From Haloplanus sp. (lineage in GTDB: Archaea > Halobacteriota > Halobacteria > Halobacteriales > Haloferacaceae): a stretch of DNA of 59,286 nt. A model generated the notes under the pieces. The model saw only the letters and a list, made by a program, of their open reading frames with translations. It did no database searches and had not been told where the DNA came from. Below, one piece after another: positions 44,882 through 53,920 of this stretch. The DNA lies in contig NZ_JAQCNJ010000097.1 in the NCBI RefSeq assembly GCF_028275055.1, positions 1 to 59,286 of the forward strand, written 5' to 3'. Position 1 is the first letter of the stretch. Every line of letters begins with the position of its first letter. Position numbers and translations under genes: made by a program.

Positions 44882-45424
44882 TCACCACGGCTCGGATTTC
44901 AGGCCGAAAAGGTACGCCACGACGTTCGTCGTGAGGTGGAGCAGAGGCGTGGCGACGAGAACGACCGCCAGTCGCGGGGGAGTGAACGTCGACAGCGTCC
45001 ACGCCGGCGCAAGCAGTACCGCGAGGGCGAGTGCGCCGAAAACGAAGTCGAGTTGGTCGAGACCGGGGACCGACGCCCCGCGTCGACGGCCGAGTCGGCG
45101 TTTTATCAGTGACGCGCCGACGTCGCCGACCATCGCACCGAGTGCCAACCCGAGGGCGGCCCGGAGCGGGAAGATCGGAAGCGTCGTCGCCAAAACGGCG
45201 GCGGCGGCGGGGCGGAGAGCGTTCAGTCCGACCGCGAGAACAACACCCACGAGCGTCCCCGCGGCGGTGCCACGCCACGTCTTCCCGTCGCCGAGGAGGC
45301 GGCGGTCACCGAGGGTGCGCCCGCCGTCGATCGGTCGACCCCCGCCGGCGACGACCGCGGCGTTGTTCGGTACGTACGCCGGGAGCATCGCCCAGAGTGC
45401 GCCGGCAACCAGCGAGACGGTCAT
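44882..45424 (-). CDS. carS: CDP-archaeol synthase CarS
   Basis: A 180-aa membrane enzyme that activates 2,3-digeranylgeranylglyceryl phosphate with CTP for archaeal phospholipid synthesis. [35 protein letters not shown] and [21 protein letters not shown] fit the family; about five membrane helices. The start ATG at 45424 gives the normal N-terminus. Confidence 0.94.
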   Translation of the reverse strand: MTVSLVAGALWAMLPAYVPNNAAVVAGGGRPIDGGRTLGDRRLLGDGKTWRGTAAGTLVGVVLAVGLNALRPAAAAVLATTLPIFPLRAALGLALGAMVGDVGASLIKRRLGRRRGASVPGLDQLDFVFGALALAVLLAPAWTLSTFTPPRLAVVLVATPLLHLTTNVVAYLFGLKSEPW

Positions 45425-45519
45425 GGGGACGAGTGGTGACCGCGGGGTGTTAAGCCCCGGCGGTTCGCCATCTCGGTCGCGTGAACACGCTGAAGGCCCC
45501 GGCCACCAATCACCTGCCA

Positions 45520-46182
45520 ATGTCCTCGTGGAGACGCGACATTGCCAGCGGGCTGGTGGTGCTCGTGCCGATCCTCGTTATCCTGTTCGTCCTCAACTGG
45601 GTGTACTCGCAGGTCGCCGACCTCCCCATCGTCCGGACGCTCCCACAGCCTTACGGTGTCTTCGTCGCACTCGTCGTGTTCGTCATGCTGGTGTTGTCCG
45701 TCGGCTACCTGATGCGTACAACGGCCGGGCGCCTGTTCGAGGGGCTTCTGGACAACGCGATGAACCGCGTGCCCCTCATCCGCATCCTCTACAACGCCTC
45801 GAAACTCGCCGTCGAGACGGCGCTCACCGGCACCGAGGATCTTCAGAAGCCGGTGCGACTGGAGACGTGGCCGGGCATCAACATGACCGCGTTCAAAACG
45901 GGAAAGACAACCGCAGACGGCGAGGTGGTGTTGTTCATGCCCACCGCACCGAACATCACCACCGGCTTCATTATCGAGGTCGATGCCGACCGGGTCGAGG
46001 AAACCGGTGAGAGCGTCGAGGAGGCGCTGACACGCATCCTCAGTGCAGGGTTCGCCGAGGAGGAGGCCCAGGGTGTCGACATCGCTGTCGAGGGTATCGA
46101 CGGCGTTGAGACGGCGAAGTCCGCCGTCGACATGGGGGACGGGACCGGGGACGAGACCGATAACGAGAACGACGACCGGTAG
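45520..46182 (+). CDS. DUF502 family membrane protein
   Basis: A 220-aa protein with two N-terminal membrane helices ([20 protein letters not shown] and [19 protein letters not shown]), then a soluble domain with [36 protein letters not shown] and [16 protein letters not shown], as in DUF502. The acidic tail is low-complexity. Function unknown. The ATG at 45520 fits other family members; a GTG at 45481 would add 13 residues. Confidence 0.85.
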   Translation: MSSWRRDIASGLVVLVPILVILFVLNWVYSQVADLPIVRTLPQPYGVFVALVVFVMLVLSVGYLMRTTAGRLFEGLLDNAMNRVPLIRILYNASKLAVETALTGTEDLQKPVRLETWPGINMTAFKTGKTTADGEVVLFMPTAPNITTGFIIEVDADRVEETGESVEEALTRILSAGFAEEEAQGVDIAVEGIDGVETAKSAVDMGDGTGDETDNENDDR

Positions 46183-46191
46183 ATCCGGTGG

Positions 46192-47145
46192 CTACGCGTC
46201 CGTCTCGACGAACTCGAACCAGTCGGCGTGGTCGTCGGTGCGGCGCTCGATCAGATCGAAGAAGGCCCCCTGAATCTCCGTCGTCACCGGGCCGCGGGTC
46301 CCCTCGCCGATGACGACGTTGTCAACCTTCCGGATGGGCGTCACCTCGGCCGCGGTGCCCGAGAAAAACAGTTCGTCGGCGGTGTTGAGTTCGCCGCGGC
46401 TGATCGTGGCGTCGTCGTGGACGGTGTAGCCTCGTTCGCGTGCGAGGGTGATAACGGTGTTTCGGGTGATGCCGTCGAGAATACCTTCGGCGAGCCCGGG
46501 CGTGTATATTTCACCATCGCGGACGAGAAAGAGGTTTTCGCCCGGCCCTTCGGCGACGTTACCCGCCTGATTGAGTAGGATGGCCTCGACGTAGCCCTCA
46601 CGTTTGGCCTCCAGACTCGCGAGGACGCTGTTGACGTACGGTCCGGTCGTCTTTGCGTTGGTCGGGATCTGCGAGGAGGCGTACTTGCGCCACGAGGAGA
46701 CGGTGACCTCGACGCCCTCCTCAAGGGCGTTCTCGCCGAGGTACGCGCCCCAGGGCCAGACGGCGATTGCGACGCGTTCCGGACAGCTCTCGGGACTCAG
46801 TCCGAGCATGTCGTAGCCGTAGTACGCGATGGGGCGGATGTAACAGGAGTACAGGTCCTGTCGTCGGATCAGTTCCTTCGCCGCCGCGGTCAGTTCCGCC
46901 CGGTCGAAAGGAATCTCGAGGTTGTACGGCTCTCCCGACTGGTAGAAGCGGTCGAGATGTTCTTCCCACCGGAAGATGGCCGGTCCCTCCTCGGTGTCGT
47001 AACAACGGACCCCCTCGAAGACGCCGGTCCCGTAGTGGAGGCCGTGGGTGAGAACGTGGATCTGGGCGTCCTCCCAGTCGACGAACTCGCCGTCCATCCA
47101 GATGGTGTCGACATCGCCCGCCTCAAGCATCTCGTCGAAACTCAT
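46192..47145 (-). CDS. ilvE: Branched-chain amino acid aminotransferase
   Basis: A 317-aa fold-type IV PLP aminotransferase for the last step of Ile, Leu and Val synthesis. GLHYGTGVFEGVRCYD, the PLP Lys near residue 164 in SQIPTNAKTTGPYVNSV, GNVAEGPGENLFLV and the phosphate loop SGTAAEVTPI are diagnostic. Convergent with the DUF502 gene. The ATG at 47145 is the normal start. Confidence 0.95.
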   Translation of the reverse strand: MSFDEMLEAGDVDTIWMDGEFVDWEDAQIHVLTHGLHYGTGVFEGVRCYDTEEGPAIFRWEEHLDRFYQSGEPYNLEIPFDRAELTAAAKELIRRQDLYSCYIRPIAYYGYDMLGLSPESCPERVAIAVWPWGAYLGENALEEGVEVTVSSWRKYASSQIPTNAKTTGPYVNSVLASLEAKREGYVEAILLNQAGNVAEGPGENLFLVRDGEIYTPGLAEGILDGITRNTVITLARERGYTVHDDATISRGELNTADELFFSGTAAEVTPIRKVDNVVIGEGTRGPVTTEIQGAFFDLIERRTDDHADWFEFVETDA

Positions 47146-47382
47146 CTCACGCACCCTCCGACTCGGAGCGTGCGCTTCTCGTACAAGTTGCGTCGGCAGA
47201 CCCCGTCGTATCGAGCGACATACGTTGCTCATGTGTTGGCCCAATCCGGTCTTAACAGTTTCCGTGGCGAACGCCTCGGTGACGCGACCCGGCGAAGACC
47301 GAGGCTCGTGGGACGGGGCCGTCGACTCCTCGGGCGGGTGAGGAATCGGGGCAGTCAAAACCGACGGGGGTCGTCGTTTGTC

Positions 47383-48060
47383 TCAGTCCAGCGCCCTGAC
47401 CAGCGCCGCGCCCTCAACGAACGGCAGGTCGTGCCGGCGGGCGTAGGCGCGGGCGTCGGCCGTCGAGAGCGCCCCGCCGGTCACGTCGTCGAGCATCTCA
47501 CAGCCGGCGACGGCGGGCGCGACGCCGGCCTCGCGGGCGAGCACCAAGCCGAGTTCCGTGTGGCCACGGCGGTCATCGAGAAGGCCCGGCGACGCCCGCA
47601 GGAGGTGGACGTGGCCGGGTGTTCGGAACTCGCTTGCGAAGGCGCCGACGTCGTAGCTCTCGTCGCCGCTCACCTCGCCGAGACGACGGATCGTCAGTGC
47701 CCGGTCGTCATCGGTGACACCGGTAAACCCGTCGCGGTGGTTGACGGTCAAGGAAAAGGAGGGGTGGGCGTCGTAGCCGAGGTCGGAGTGGTCGTTCGCA
47801 GGATGGTCGACCGCCTCGTGGAGAAAGGGGAGGTCGAACCGGTCGGCAACGGCTGCGGTGAGCGCGACAAAGAGCAGCCCACCACAGTCGTTCCGGAGGC
47901 GGGCGACGGCCGCAGGCGTCACCGCCGCGGCGGGGTACAGGAGGTCGGTCTCGCCCTCGCGGTCGTCGGCGTCATGAACTAAGACCGGCTCACCGGCCCG
48001 GAACGCGGACACCGCCTGATCGAGGGAACCGGTGGACTCCTCGTGTCCGTGGCCGTGCAT
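47383..48060 (-). CDS. ribB: 3,4-dihydroxy-2-butanone-4-phosphate synthase
   Basis: A 225-aa enzyme of riboflavin synthesis that turns ribulose 5-phosphate into DHBP and formate. DADDREGETDLLYPA is the catalytic motif, and LRASPGLLDDRRGHTELGLVLAREAG the second. The ATG overlaps the ribK stop by 1 nt (TGATG), so the two are coupled. It lacks a fused RibA domain. Confidence 0.94.
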   Translation of the reverse strand: MHGHGHEESTGSLDQAVSAFRAGEPVLVHDADDREGETDLLYPAAAVTPAAVARLRNDCGGLLFVALTAAVADRFDLPFLHEAVDHPANDHSDLGYDAHPSFSLTVNHRDGFTGVTDDDRALTIRRLGEVSGDESYDVGAFASEFRTPGHVHLLRASPGLLDDRRGHTELGLVLAREAGVAPAVAGCEMLDDVTGGALSTADARAYARRHDLPFVEGAALVRALD

Positions 48061-48776
48061 CAGGCCTCACCCAACCGGACGGTCAGGGCGTCGCCGTCGT
48101 CGATACCGAGGGTGTCACGCAGTTCCACGGGGGCGATCAGTTCGAGTTGCGTGGCGTCGTGGTGGGTCCGTTCGGGCACGATAACGTGAGCGCCGCCGTA
48201 TGTGGCGTCGCCGGCCTCCGCGCGGGCCGCATAACAGGTCGCTGGACCGAACGTCCGGTCGTCGTCCTCCCAGCCGTCGATGGGCGTCGCGTCGGCTTTC
48301 AGTGCGCCCAACTCGCCGCGTGCGCGGACGCTCTCGGCCGTGAGGTCAACGTTGAGCGTCCCCGGGAACGGCTCGTAGCCGAGGCGCTCGCGGAACTGTG
48401 TCATGTAGCCCGACAGCGAGATGTAATGTCGACCCTCGCCCATCCCACTCGTGACCGTGCCATGAAGGGTGAGCGTGGTGTTCTCCTCGAACAACCGGCG
48501 GTAGTCGGCGTACTCGCGACGGAGGGCCGCCGCGCCGTCGTCGGTGAGGGCGACGCGTTGGCCGTCAGACAACACTTCGCGGTCGAGCAACCCCGTGTCG
48601 TCGAGTTGCTGGAGTCGCCGGGACGCCGTCTGTGCCGAGGTGTCGAGGCGCTCGCCCAGCCCGGCACACGAGATTTTCGTCCGACCCGAAAGGCCGCCGT
48701 CCAACGCGACCTGCTTCAGCGCGGCGAGTCCGTCGTTTCCGACCGTCGACGCCGCTGCGGTCTCTGCCATGTACAT
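48060..48776 (-). CDS. ribK: CTP-dependent riboflavin kinase with HTH domain
   Basis: A 238-aa archaeal protein. An N-terminal winged helix ([28 protein letters not shown]) is fused to the DUF120 riboflavin kinase ([46 protein letters not shown]), which uses CTP to make FMN. In such RbkR-like fusions the HTH part often regulates riboflavin genes, so it may control its own operon. Two ATGs (48776 and 48770) are possible. Confidence 0.92.
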   Translation of the reverse strand: MYMAETAAASTVGNDGLAALKQVALDGGLSGRTKISCAGLGERLDTSAQTASRRLQQLDDTGLLDREVLSDGQRVALTDDGAAALRREYADYRRLFEENTTLTLHGTVTSGMGEGRHYISLSGYMTQFRERLGYEPFPGTLNVDLTAESVRARGELGALKADATPIDGWEDDDRTFGPATCYAARAEAGDATYGGAHVIVPERTHHDATQLELIAPVELRDTLGIDDGDALTVRLGEA

Positions 48777-48904
48777 TGGTTACCGTCGGACCGGCATAAG
48801 CATATCGAATATGGGATGCATAACGGTATTGGTACGGTTTTTCATGCGTAGAGAACGGATCTATTTTTAACCGTTCAATGGGCATGAACCCGTCGACGAA
48901 CGAC

Positions 48905-49033
48905 CTACGCCGGGACGACGACACTGGCGATCAGCGAGCCACCGACGGCTGACACCACAAGCGCGCCGATGCCGAGCGCGAGCACCAGAAACAACAGTAC
49001 CCACCAGAGCGGGACCGAGTTCGACTCGTCCAT
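48905..49033 (-). CDS. 42-aa single-helix membrane protein
   Basis: The minus strand encodes MDESNSVPLWWVLLFLVLAL then GIGALVVSAVGGSLIASVVV and two further residues, a short acidic start and one or two membrane helices, with a clean ATG and TAG. It lies 39 nt downstream of minD on the same strand, so it may be part of that operon. Function unknown. Confidence 0.6.
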   Translation of the reverse strand: MDESNSVPLWWVLLFLVLALGIGALVVSAVGGSLIASVVVPA

Positions 49034-49072
49034 ACCCGCCTTTCCTTGTGGCGGCCTCAAAGAACTTCCCGT

Positions 49073-49885
49073 TCAGCGGAGAAGCCAGCGCAGGAACCCC
49101 GTTCGTCCCTCGTCGTCCGCTCCGGACGCGCCGGGACCGGCGGCGCCCGGGTCGGCCTCCGCCCCGCCTTCCCCGTCGTCGGGGACGAGCGAGTCGTCGC
49201 CGGTCAGGTCGGCCCCGAGCCGACGGTAGGCGTCGGTCGCGGGCGCGTCGGCTGCGGCGATAACGAGCGGTTCGCCCGCCTCGGCGGCCGACACCGCCGG
49301 ATCGTCGGGGATCGTCGCTCGGATTGGCACGTCGAGGTGTGCCTCCGCGGCCGTCGAGTCCGTCTCGGGTGTCGTCCGCGTGAGCACTGCGCCCGTCACG
49401 GTCGTTTCGAACCGTCCGGCTACCTCCCGGGTTTTGGCCGTATCGCCGAGGGACCCCCGCGTCGGCGTCGACACCAACAGCACCTCGTCGGCGACCCGGA
49501 GCGGTTCGACGCTGTCGTGACTCAGCCCTGCGGAGGTGTCGACGAGGATGATCTCGGCGTCGATCCCGTTGAGGAGTACCGACAGGTTCGCCGGGTCGGC
49601 CGCCGCGAAGTCGTCGATGTCGTCCGACGCCGGGACCACCGACAGACCCACCGGCCCCTCGCGGACGGCGTCGGCGACGCCGGCGCTCCCGGAGAGCACG
49701 TCGTGGACCGTCGGCCCGGCGTCGGCATCGATTCCGAGAACGCCGGCGAGGTTCCCCATCCCGAGGTCTGCGTCGACGACGACCGTCTCGTGGCCGCCGG
49801 CGGCGAGAACCACGCCGAGGTTCGCCACGGTGGTGGTCTTTCCCACGCCACCTTTCCCACTGGCGACCGCGTACACCCGTCGCAT
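49073..49885 (-). CDS. minD: MinD/ParA-family ATPase
   Basis: A 270-aa deviant-Walker ATPase. AVASGKGGVGKTTTVANLG is the Walker A motif with the signature Lys, and VVVDADLGMGNL and ILVDTSAGLS are the switch regions. The C-terminal tail is acidic and ends in a short basic, aromatic amphipathic piece (GRTGFLRWLLR) that could bind membrane. It resembles haloarchaeal MinD paralogues; the exact cargo is unknown. Confidence 0.88.
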   Translation of the reverse strand: MRRVYAVASGKGGVGKTTTVANLGVVLAAGGHETVVVDADLGMGNLAGVLGIDADAGPTVHDVLSGSAGVADAVREGPVGLSVVPASDDIDDFAAADPANLSVLLNGIDAEIILVDTSAGLSHDSVEPLRVADEVLLVSTPTRGSLGDTAKTREVAGRFETTVTGAVLTRTTPETDSTAAEAHLDVPIRATIPDDPAVSAAEAGEPLVIAAADAPATDAYRRLGADLTGDDSLVPDDGEGGAEADPGAAGPGASGADDEGRTGFLRWLLR

Positions 49886-49986
49886 AGGTCGTCAGAAACC
49901 TCCGCCGACGAGCACATAACTCTACTCCCCGAGTGGCCGCGCCGGACCGAGCGCGGACGGCATCGCCGTTGCGCTCCCAGTCAAAG

Positions 49987-49994
49987 ATTACTTA
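49987..49994 (+). promoter_or_regulatory. TATA-like box for prf1
   Basis: The sequence attactta is centred about 29 nt before the prf1 ATG at 50019, the spacing of a leaderless transcript. Confidence 0.5.
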
Positions 49995-50018
49995 GCACCG
50001 ACCCAACTACTGTCATTA

Positions 50019-51263
50019 ATGAGTACTGACGCTCAAGAGGCCGACGATGACCGTCGGAAATACGAGTTCCGGAAGGTCATCGAGGATCTGAAGGAGTACG
50101 AGGGCTCCGGGACCCAGCTCGTCACCATCTACATCCCTCCGGACAAACAGATTTCTTCGGTTGTCGCTCACGTCACGCAGGAACACTCCGAAGCGAGCAA
50201 CATCAAATCCAAGCAGACCCGAACAAACGTTCAGGACGCGCTCACGAGTATCAAGGACCGTCTCCGCTACTACGACACCTATCCGCCGGACAACGGTATC
50301 GTCATCTTCAGCGGCGCGGTCGATGCCGGCGGCGGCCAGACCAACATGGTGACAAAGGTTCTCGAAAGCCCGCCCGATCCGATCCAGTCCTTTCGGTATC
50401 ACTGTGATTCCGATTTCCTCACCGAACCCTTAGAGGAGATGCTCTCGGATAAGGGACTGTTCGGGTTGATCGTTCTCGACCGGCGGGAGGCGAACGTCGG
50501 CTGGCTCAAAGGGAAACGCGTCGAACCCGTCAAGAGCGCCTCCTCGCTCGTCCCCGGCAAACAACGGAAAGGTGGTCAGTCCGCCCAGCGGTTCGCCCGC
50601 CTCCGTCTCGAAGCTATCGACAACTTCTATCAGGAGATCGCGGGGATGGCCGACGACCTTTTTGTCCCGAAGCGTCACGAACTCGACGGCATTCTCGTCG
50701 GTGGCCCTTCGCCCACCAAAGACGAGTTTCTCGATGGCGACTATCTCCACCACGAACTACGCGACACGGTGGTCGGAAAGTTCGACGTCTCCTACACCGA
50801 CGAGTCCGGGCTTTACGACCTCGTCGACGCCGCACAGGATGTGCTCGCGGATCAGGAGATAATGAAAGACAAGGTGGAGATGGAGGAGTTCTTCGAGAAC
50901 CTCAACACCGGCGACCTCGCCACCTACGGCTTCGAGCAGACCCGCCGCAACCTCGTGATGGGCTCCGTCGACCGTCTCCTCATCAGCGAGGACCTCCGTA
51001 AGGACGCGGTGGTGTACGACTGTGATGGCACGGAGGAGTTCGAGGTGATCGACCGTCGGCACGACACGCCGGATCACGAGTGTGCTGACGGGGGGGACGC
51101 CGAGGTACAGGAGCGTGAGGACGTCATCGAACACCTGATAGCTATCGCCGAACAACGGGGAACGGAAACGAAGTTCATCAGCACCGACTTCGAGAAGGGC
51201 GAACAACTCCACGACGCGTTCGGCGGTATCGCCGGCATCCTTCGGTACTCGACCGGGATCTAG
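50019..51263 (+). CDS. prf1: Peptide chain release factor aRF1
   Basis: A 414-aa archaeal/eukaryotic-type release factor that reads all three stop codons. The NIKS motif is at residues 61-64 (SNIKSKQTR), and the GGQ catalytic loop near 185-187 (KQRKGGQSAQRF). It ends with the usual C-terminal domain (FGGIAGILRYSTGI). The MSTDAQEADDD start is at the TATA-determined position. Confidence 0.96.
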   Translation: MSTDAQEADDDRRKYEFRKVIEDLKEYEGSGTQLVTIYIPPDKQISSVVAHVTQEHSEASNIKSKQTRTNVQDALTSIKDRLRYYDTYPPDNGIVIFSGAVDAGGGQTNMVTKVLESPPDPIQSFRYHCDSDFLTEPLEEMLSDKGLFGLIVLDRREANVGWLKGKRVEPVKSASSLVPGKQRKGGQSAQRFARLRLEAIDNFYQEIAGMADDLFVPKRHELDGILVGGPSPTKDEFLDGDYLHHELRDTVVGKFDVSYTDESGLYDLVDAAQDVLADQEIMKDKVEMEEFFENLNTGDLATYGFEQTRRNLVMGSVDRLLISEDLRKDAVVYDCDGTEEFEVIDRRHDTPDHECADGGDAEVQEREDVIEHLIAIAEQRGTETKFISTDFEKGEQLHDAFGGIAGILRYSTGI

Positions 51264-51269
51264 CCACAG

Positions 51270-51275
51270 TTTTTT
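51270..51275 (+). terminator. T-tract after prf1
   Basis: Six T residues start 6 nt after the prf1 stop codon, in a GC-rich background. This fits the T-run terminators of archaea and separates prf1 from the following gene. Confidence 0.45.
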
Positions 51276-51301
51276 GCCGTCGCCGACGGGACTCGGGAAG
51301 G

Positions 51302-52549
51302 ATGTCGGTTCTTTGTCGCCTCGTTGGACGCCGCGGTGATCGGCCTGTCTTTGTTGCCGTCGCCCTGTTTACACTTCTTGTCCTGTTCGGTTATCCGGCT
51401 GTCGACCGCTACCTCCGTCTCGCCGGCATCGCGCCACAGTTTATTTTCTGGGACTTCGGTGCGTACGCCACCGCCGTTGAGCGCTGGTAGGCCGGCGAGA
51501 GCGTCTACGTCCAGACCGAGGAGGGCGGCTACCACGGGAGTTATCTCTACCCACCGGTCGTCCTCCTCGCGTTCGCTCCGTTCGTCCTGACCGTTCCGGT
51601 CGCCGTCGGTGCGGCGGCGTGGGCCATCTGTTCCGTGTTGCTATTTTGGGTTGCGGTCCAGCGCCTCGCCTCGGCGCTTGGCTGCCGGCTGCATCCCGTC
51701 GAACGGCTGCTCTGTCTCCCCGTCGTCGCCGGGTTCCAACCGCTCCTGTTGTCGGTGAAGATGGGACAGACCGCCGGTCTCCTCGGCGCGTCGCTCACCC
51801 TCGCCGCGTCGGCGTCGCTCCGCGGACGGGCGTACGCGAGCGGGGTGTTCACCGGTGTCTGTGGTGTTATCAAGCTCCCGTACGCACCCGCCGGTGCGCA
51901 CCTCCTCGCTGACCGGCGGCGGTTCGCCGGCGCGGTCGGGGGCGGGGTCGTTCTCCTCGCGTGTTCGGTTCTCGTTTTCGGTATCGACCCACACCGGACG
52001 TACCTCGACGTGCTCGTGTGGGGGCTGCGGGAGGGGAGCGACGCCCGGTCGCCGCGTCTCTGGCTCCCGCCGTACTACCGACCGCTGTACGCCGTCCCGT
52101 ACAACCTCGCGCTCCGACTGCTCGCGAGTCTCGTCGTTGTCGGCCTCGTTCTCCGGGCGGCCGACGACGCCGCCGTCCGCGAGACGACGGCTCTCGGCTT
52201 CGCCGCCGTTCCCCTGCTCGCGCCGCTGACCTACGCGTACTACCTCGTCGCCGCCGTCCCTGCGGCCGTACTGCTGGTGGCCGCAGAACTCGACCGGCCG
52301 GACGGCACACCCGTTCTCCCGGTGGTCGGCGTTCTCCTGCTCCACGTCCACTCGTACGGGCTCAGGACCGCCATCGGACTCACGCCGGAGTGGGTTCCGG
52401 CGGGCCCCCTCCAACCCGGGCTCTGGGGAAACCTCCTTCTCGTGGGGCTTGCCGCCCTCCGCGTCGCACAGACCGGAGGCGCGGGCGGCGACGAAGGGAG
52501 GCACCTTGCGGGGTCGCTCCCGAGTGTTCCCGTACCCGGACGGGAGTGA
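51302..52549 (+). pseudogene. GT87-family (DUF2029) membrane protein, interrupted by in-frame TAG
   Basis: The frame from ATG 51302 runs through VFVAVALFTLLVLFGYPAVD and QFIFWDFGAYATAVERW, stops at TAG 51488-51490, then continues in the same frame: AGESVYVQTEEGGYHGSYLY and a long multi-helix membrane region to 52549. Together they make a typical DUF2029 protein of about 415 aa, a glycosyltransferase-87-like polyprenyl-sugar enzyme. In relatives the sequence is often RW-x-AGE, so the lost codon was perhaps Gln (CAG to TAG). The second part alone begins at a weak internal start and lacks the N-terminal helix and the WDFGAYA catalytic region. Confidence 0.82.
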
Positions 52550-52942
52550 TCAGCCAAGCATCTCGGCGAGTTGGACGCGTCGCCTGTCGGCGTCGAAGTG
52601 AGGGTCAACCCCGCCGGCCGTCGCCAGGCGGTCGAGCGTCAGTAGCACGTCCGCGCCCGCGCGCTCGGCGTGTGAACAGCAGTCGTCGATGTCCGCCCGG
52701 CGGAGCGCGAGCGAATCCAGTAGCCCGAGCGTCAGCGCGAGCGCCGCACCGGCCTTGCCCGTCGGGAAGGCGGAGTGAACGGCCTCGAACGGCGGTTCCG
52801 CAACCGCCGATCGGTCGGTGGGGTGGGTCCGCAGACAGGAGGCACAGATGGCGGCCGTCCCACCGGCGCCCGGAGCGTGGGGCCGGAGCGACGGCGGCAC
52901 GGCGAAGACGACGACATCACTACCACAGGCCGGACAGGTCAT
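52550..52942 (-). CDS. DUF6276-like zinc-ribbon protein
   Basis: A 130-aa protein. CPACGSDVV and CASCLRTHP form a probable zinc ribbon, followed by a helical domain (GAALALTLGLLDSLALRRADIDDC). It matches the haloarchaeal DUF6276 pattern as I recall it. Its start overlaps the end of the upstream small gene (ATGA), so they are coupled. Convergent with the broken GT87 gene. Confidence 0.75.
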   Translation of the reverse strand: MTCPACGSDVVVFAVPPSLRPHAPGAGGTAAICASCLRTHPTDRSAVAEPPFEAVHSAFPTGKAGAALALTLGLLDSLALRRADIDDCCSHAERAGADVLLTLDRLATAGGVDPHFDADRRRVQLAEMLG

Positions 52943-53166
52943 GCGTCGTTACGATGCGCGACCGGGTGGGAAACGTAGTTCATGTCGGGGCGTGGGGGCG
53001 CAACCGAGGCGTCGGTCCCGTGGCGGTCCGTTGGGGGGCCGTAGGGCGGTGGAATAGTGTCGGCCATCATCGCCGCGGTCATGAGCGCCCGGTGTAGCTC
53101 GTGGAGGCGGGAAGCGACGGCCGAGGACTGTCGTTCGTACCAACCGGTGGGATACGGAAACGACAC
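52939..53166 (-). CDS. 75-aa protein between atpD and DUF6276
   Basis: A 75-aa protein (MSFPYPTGWYERQSSAVA, then SRLHELHRALMTAAMMADTI) with a helical centre and Pro-rich tail. It starts 6 nt after the atpD stop on the same strand and overlaps DUF6276 by 4 nt, so the three are likely co-transcribed. Family not recognised. Confidence 0.55.
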   Translation of the reverse strand: MSFPYPTGWYERQSSAVASRLHELHRALMTAAMMADTIPPPYGPPTDRHGTDASVAPPRPDMNYVSHPVAHRNDA

Positions 53167-53172
53167 CGACGC

Positions 53173-53883
53173 TCAGTCGTCGGCGGTGACGACGTCCGAG
53201 TCGGCCGTCTCGGCCTCAGCCTCGGCCTCGGCTTCGGCTTCGGCTTCCGCTTTCTCCTCGGCTTCCTTTTTCGCCTTGATCTTCTTCAGGCGGAAGATCT
53301 CTTCTCGCTCCTGTTCTTCCAACTTCTGTTCGATGTACTCCTTGTTTTCGTGGAGGTCGGGGAGGAGCTTGAACTCGAGGGCGTTGACGCGGCGCTTTGT
53401 CGTCTCGATTTCGGTCAGCATCTTCTTCATCGCCGTCTCCACCTCGGCGGCGAGGATGATGGATTCGATGAGTTCCTCGTAGGCGTCGGCGGCCTCGTCG
53501 ATGCGGGCGGAGGAGCCGAGCAAGCCGTAGCCTCGTTGGTCGAGGCTCTTTCGCACGCGCGAGGACTCGATCTGTGGGACGACCACACCCATGATGTTTT
53601 TCGACTGGGTCGTGATCTCGGGGTGTTCTTTCAGTGCCGCGGCCGCGCCGCGCACAGCCACGTCCCCTTCCATCGCCCGTGCCATGTTGATCTTGCGTTG
53701 GGCGGTCTGGTAGTTCGCGTCGAGATCCGCGCGGATGTCTCGGGCTTGGTCTAGAATGTCCATGAACTCCATGATGAGGCCGTCTCGCTTCTGTTCGAGC
53801 GTGTCGTGACCCCGCTCTGAGAGTTCGATCCGATCCTCGATCGCCATGAGGTTTTTGCGAGTTGGTTTGACGTCCTCGTCCAT
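53173..53883 (-). CDS. atpD: A-type ATP synthase subunit D
   Basis: A 236-aa central stalk subunit of the archaeal A-type ATP synthase, an antiparallel coiled coil inside the A3B3 head. [37 protein letters not shown] and the C-terminal [11 protein letters not shown] are diagnostic. The C-terminal tail has a highly acidic Ala-Glu repeat (about 210-225) not needed in the usual family. Normally it follows atpB directly; here bat, bop, crtY and brp lie between. Confidence 0.95.
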   Translation of the reverse strand: MDEDVKPTRKNLMAIEDRIELSERGHDTLEQKRDGLIMEFMDILDQARDIRADLDANYQTAQRKINMARAMEGDVAVRGAAAALKEHPEITTQSKNIMGVVVPQIESSRVRKSLDQRGYGLLGSSARIDEAADAYEELIESIILAAEVETAMKKMLTEIETTKRRVNALEFKLLPDLHENKEYIEQKLEEQEREEIFRLKKIKAKKEAEEKAEAEAEAEAEAEAETADSDVVTADD

Positions 53884-53910
53884 TGCCGAACGGTTGTGGG
53901 CGGAGGCGGT

Positions 53911-53920
53911 TAACGTTTTA
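53911..53920 (-). promoter_or_regulatory. TATA-like element for atpD
   Basis: On the minus strand taaaacgtta lies about 28-37 nt before the atpD start and overlaps the brp stop codon. It would let atpD be transcribed separately from the bop genes inserted before it. Confidence 0.4.

Noticed and set aside
47146-47382. N-terminal extension of IlvE
   Set aside because: The upstream in-frame sequence has poor composition and aminotransferase homology begins at ATG 47145.
51488-51490. TAG read as pyrrolysine
   Set aside because: No sign of pyrrolysine genes in the window and the group generally lacks them; TAA also interrupts another gene in the same way, so nonsense mutation or error is simpler.
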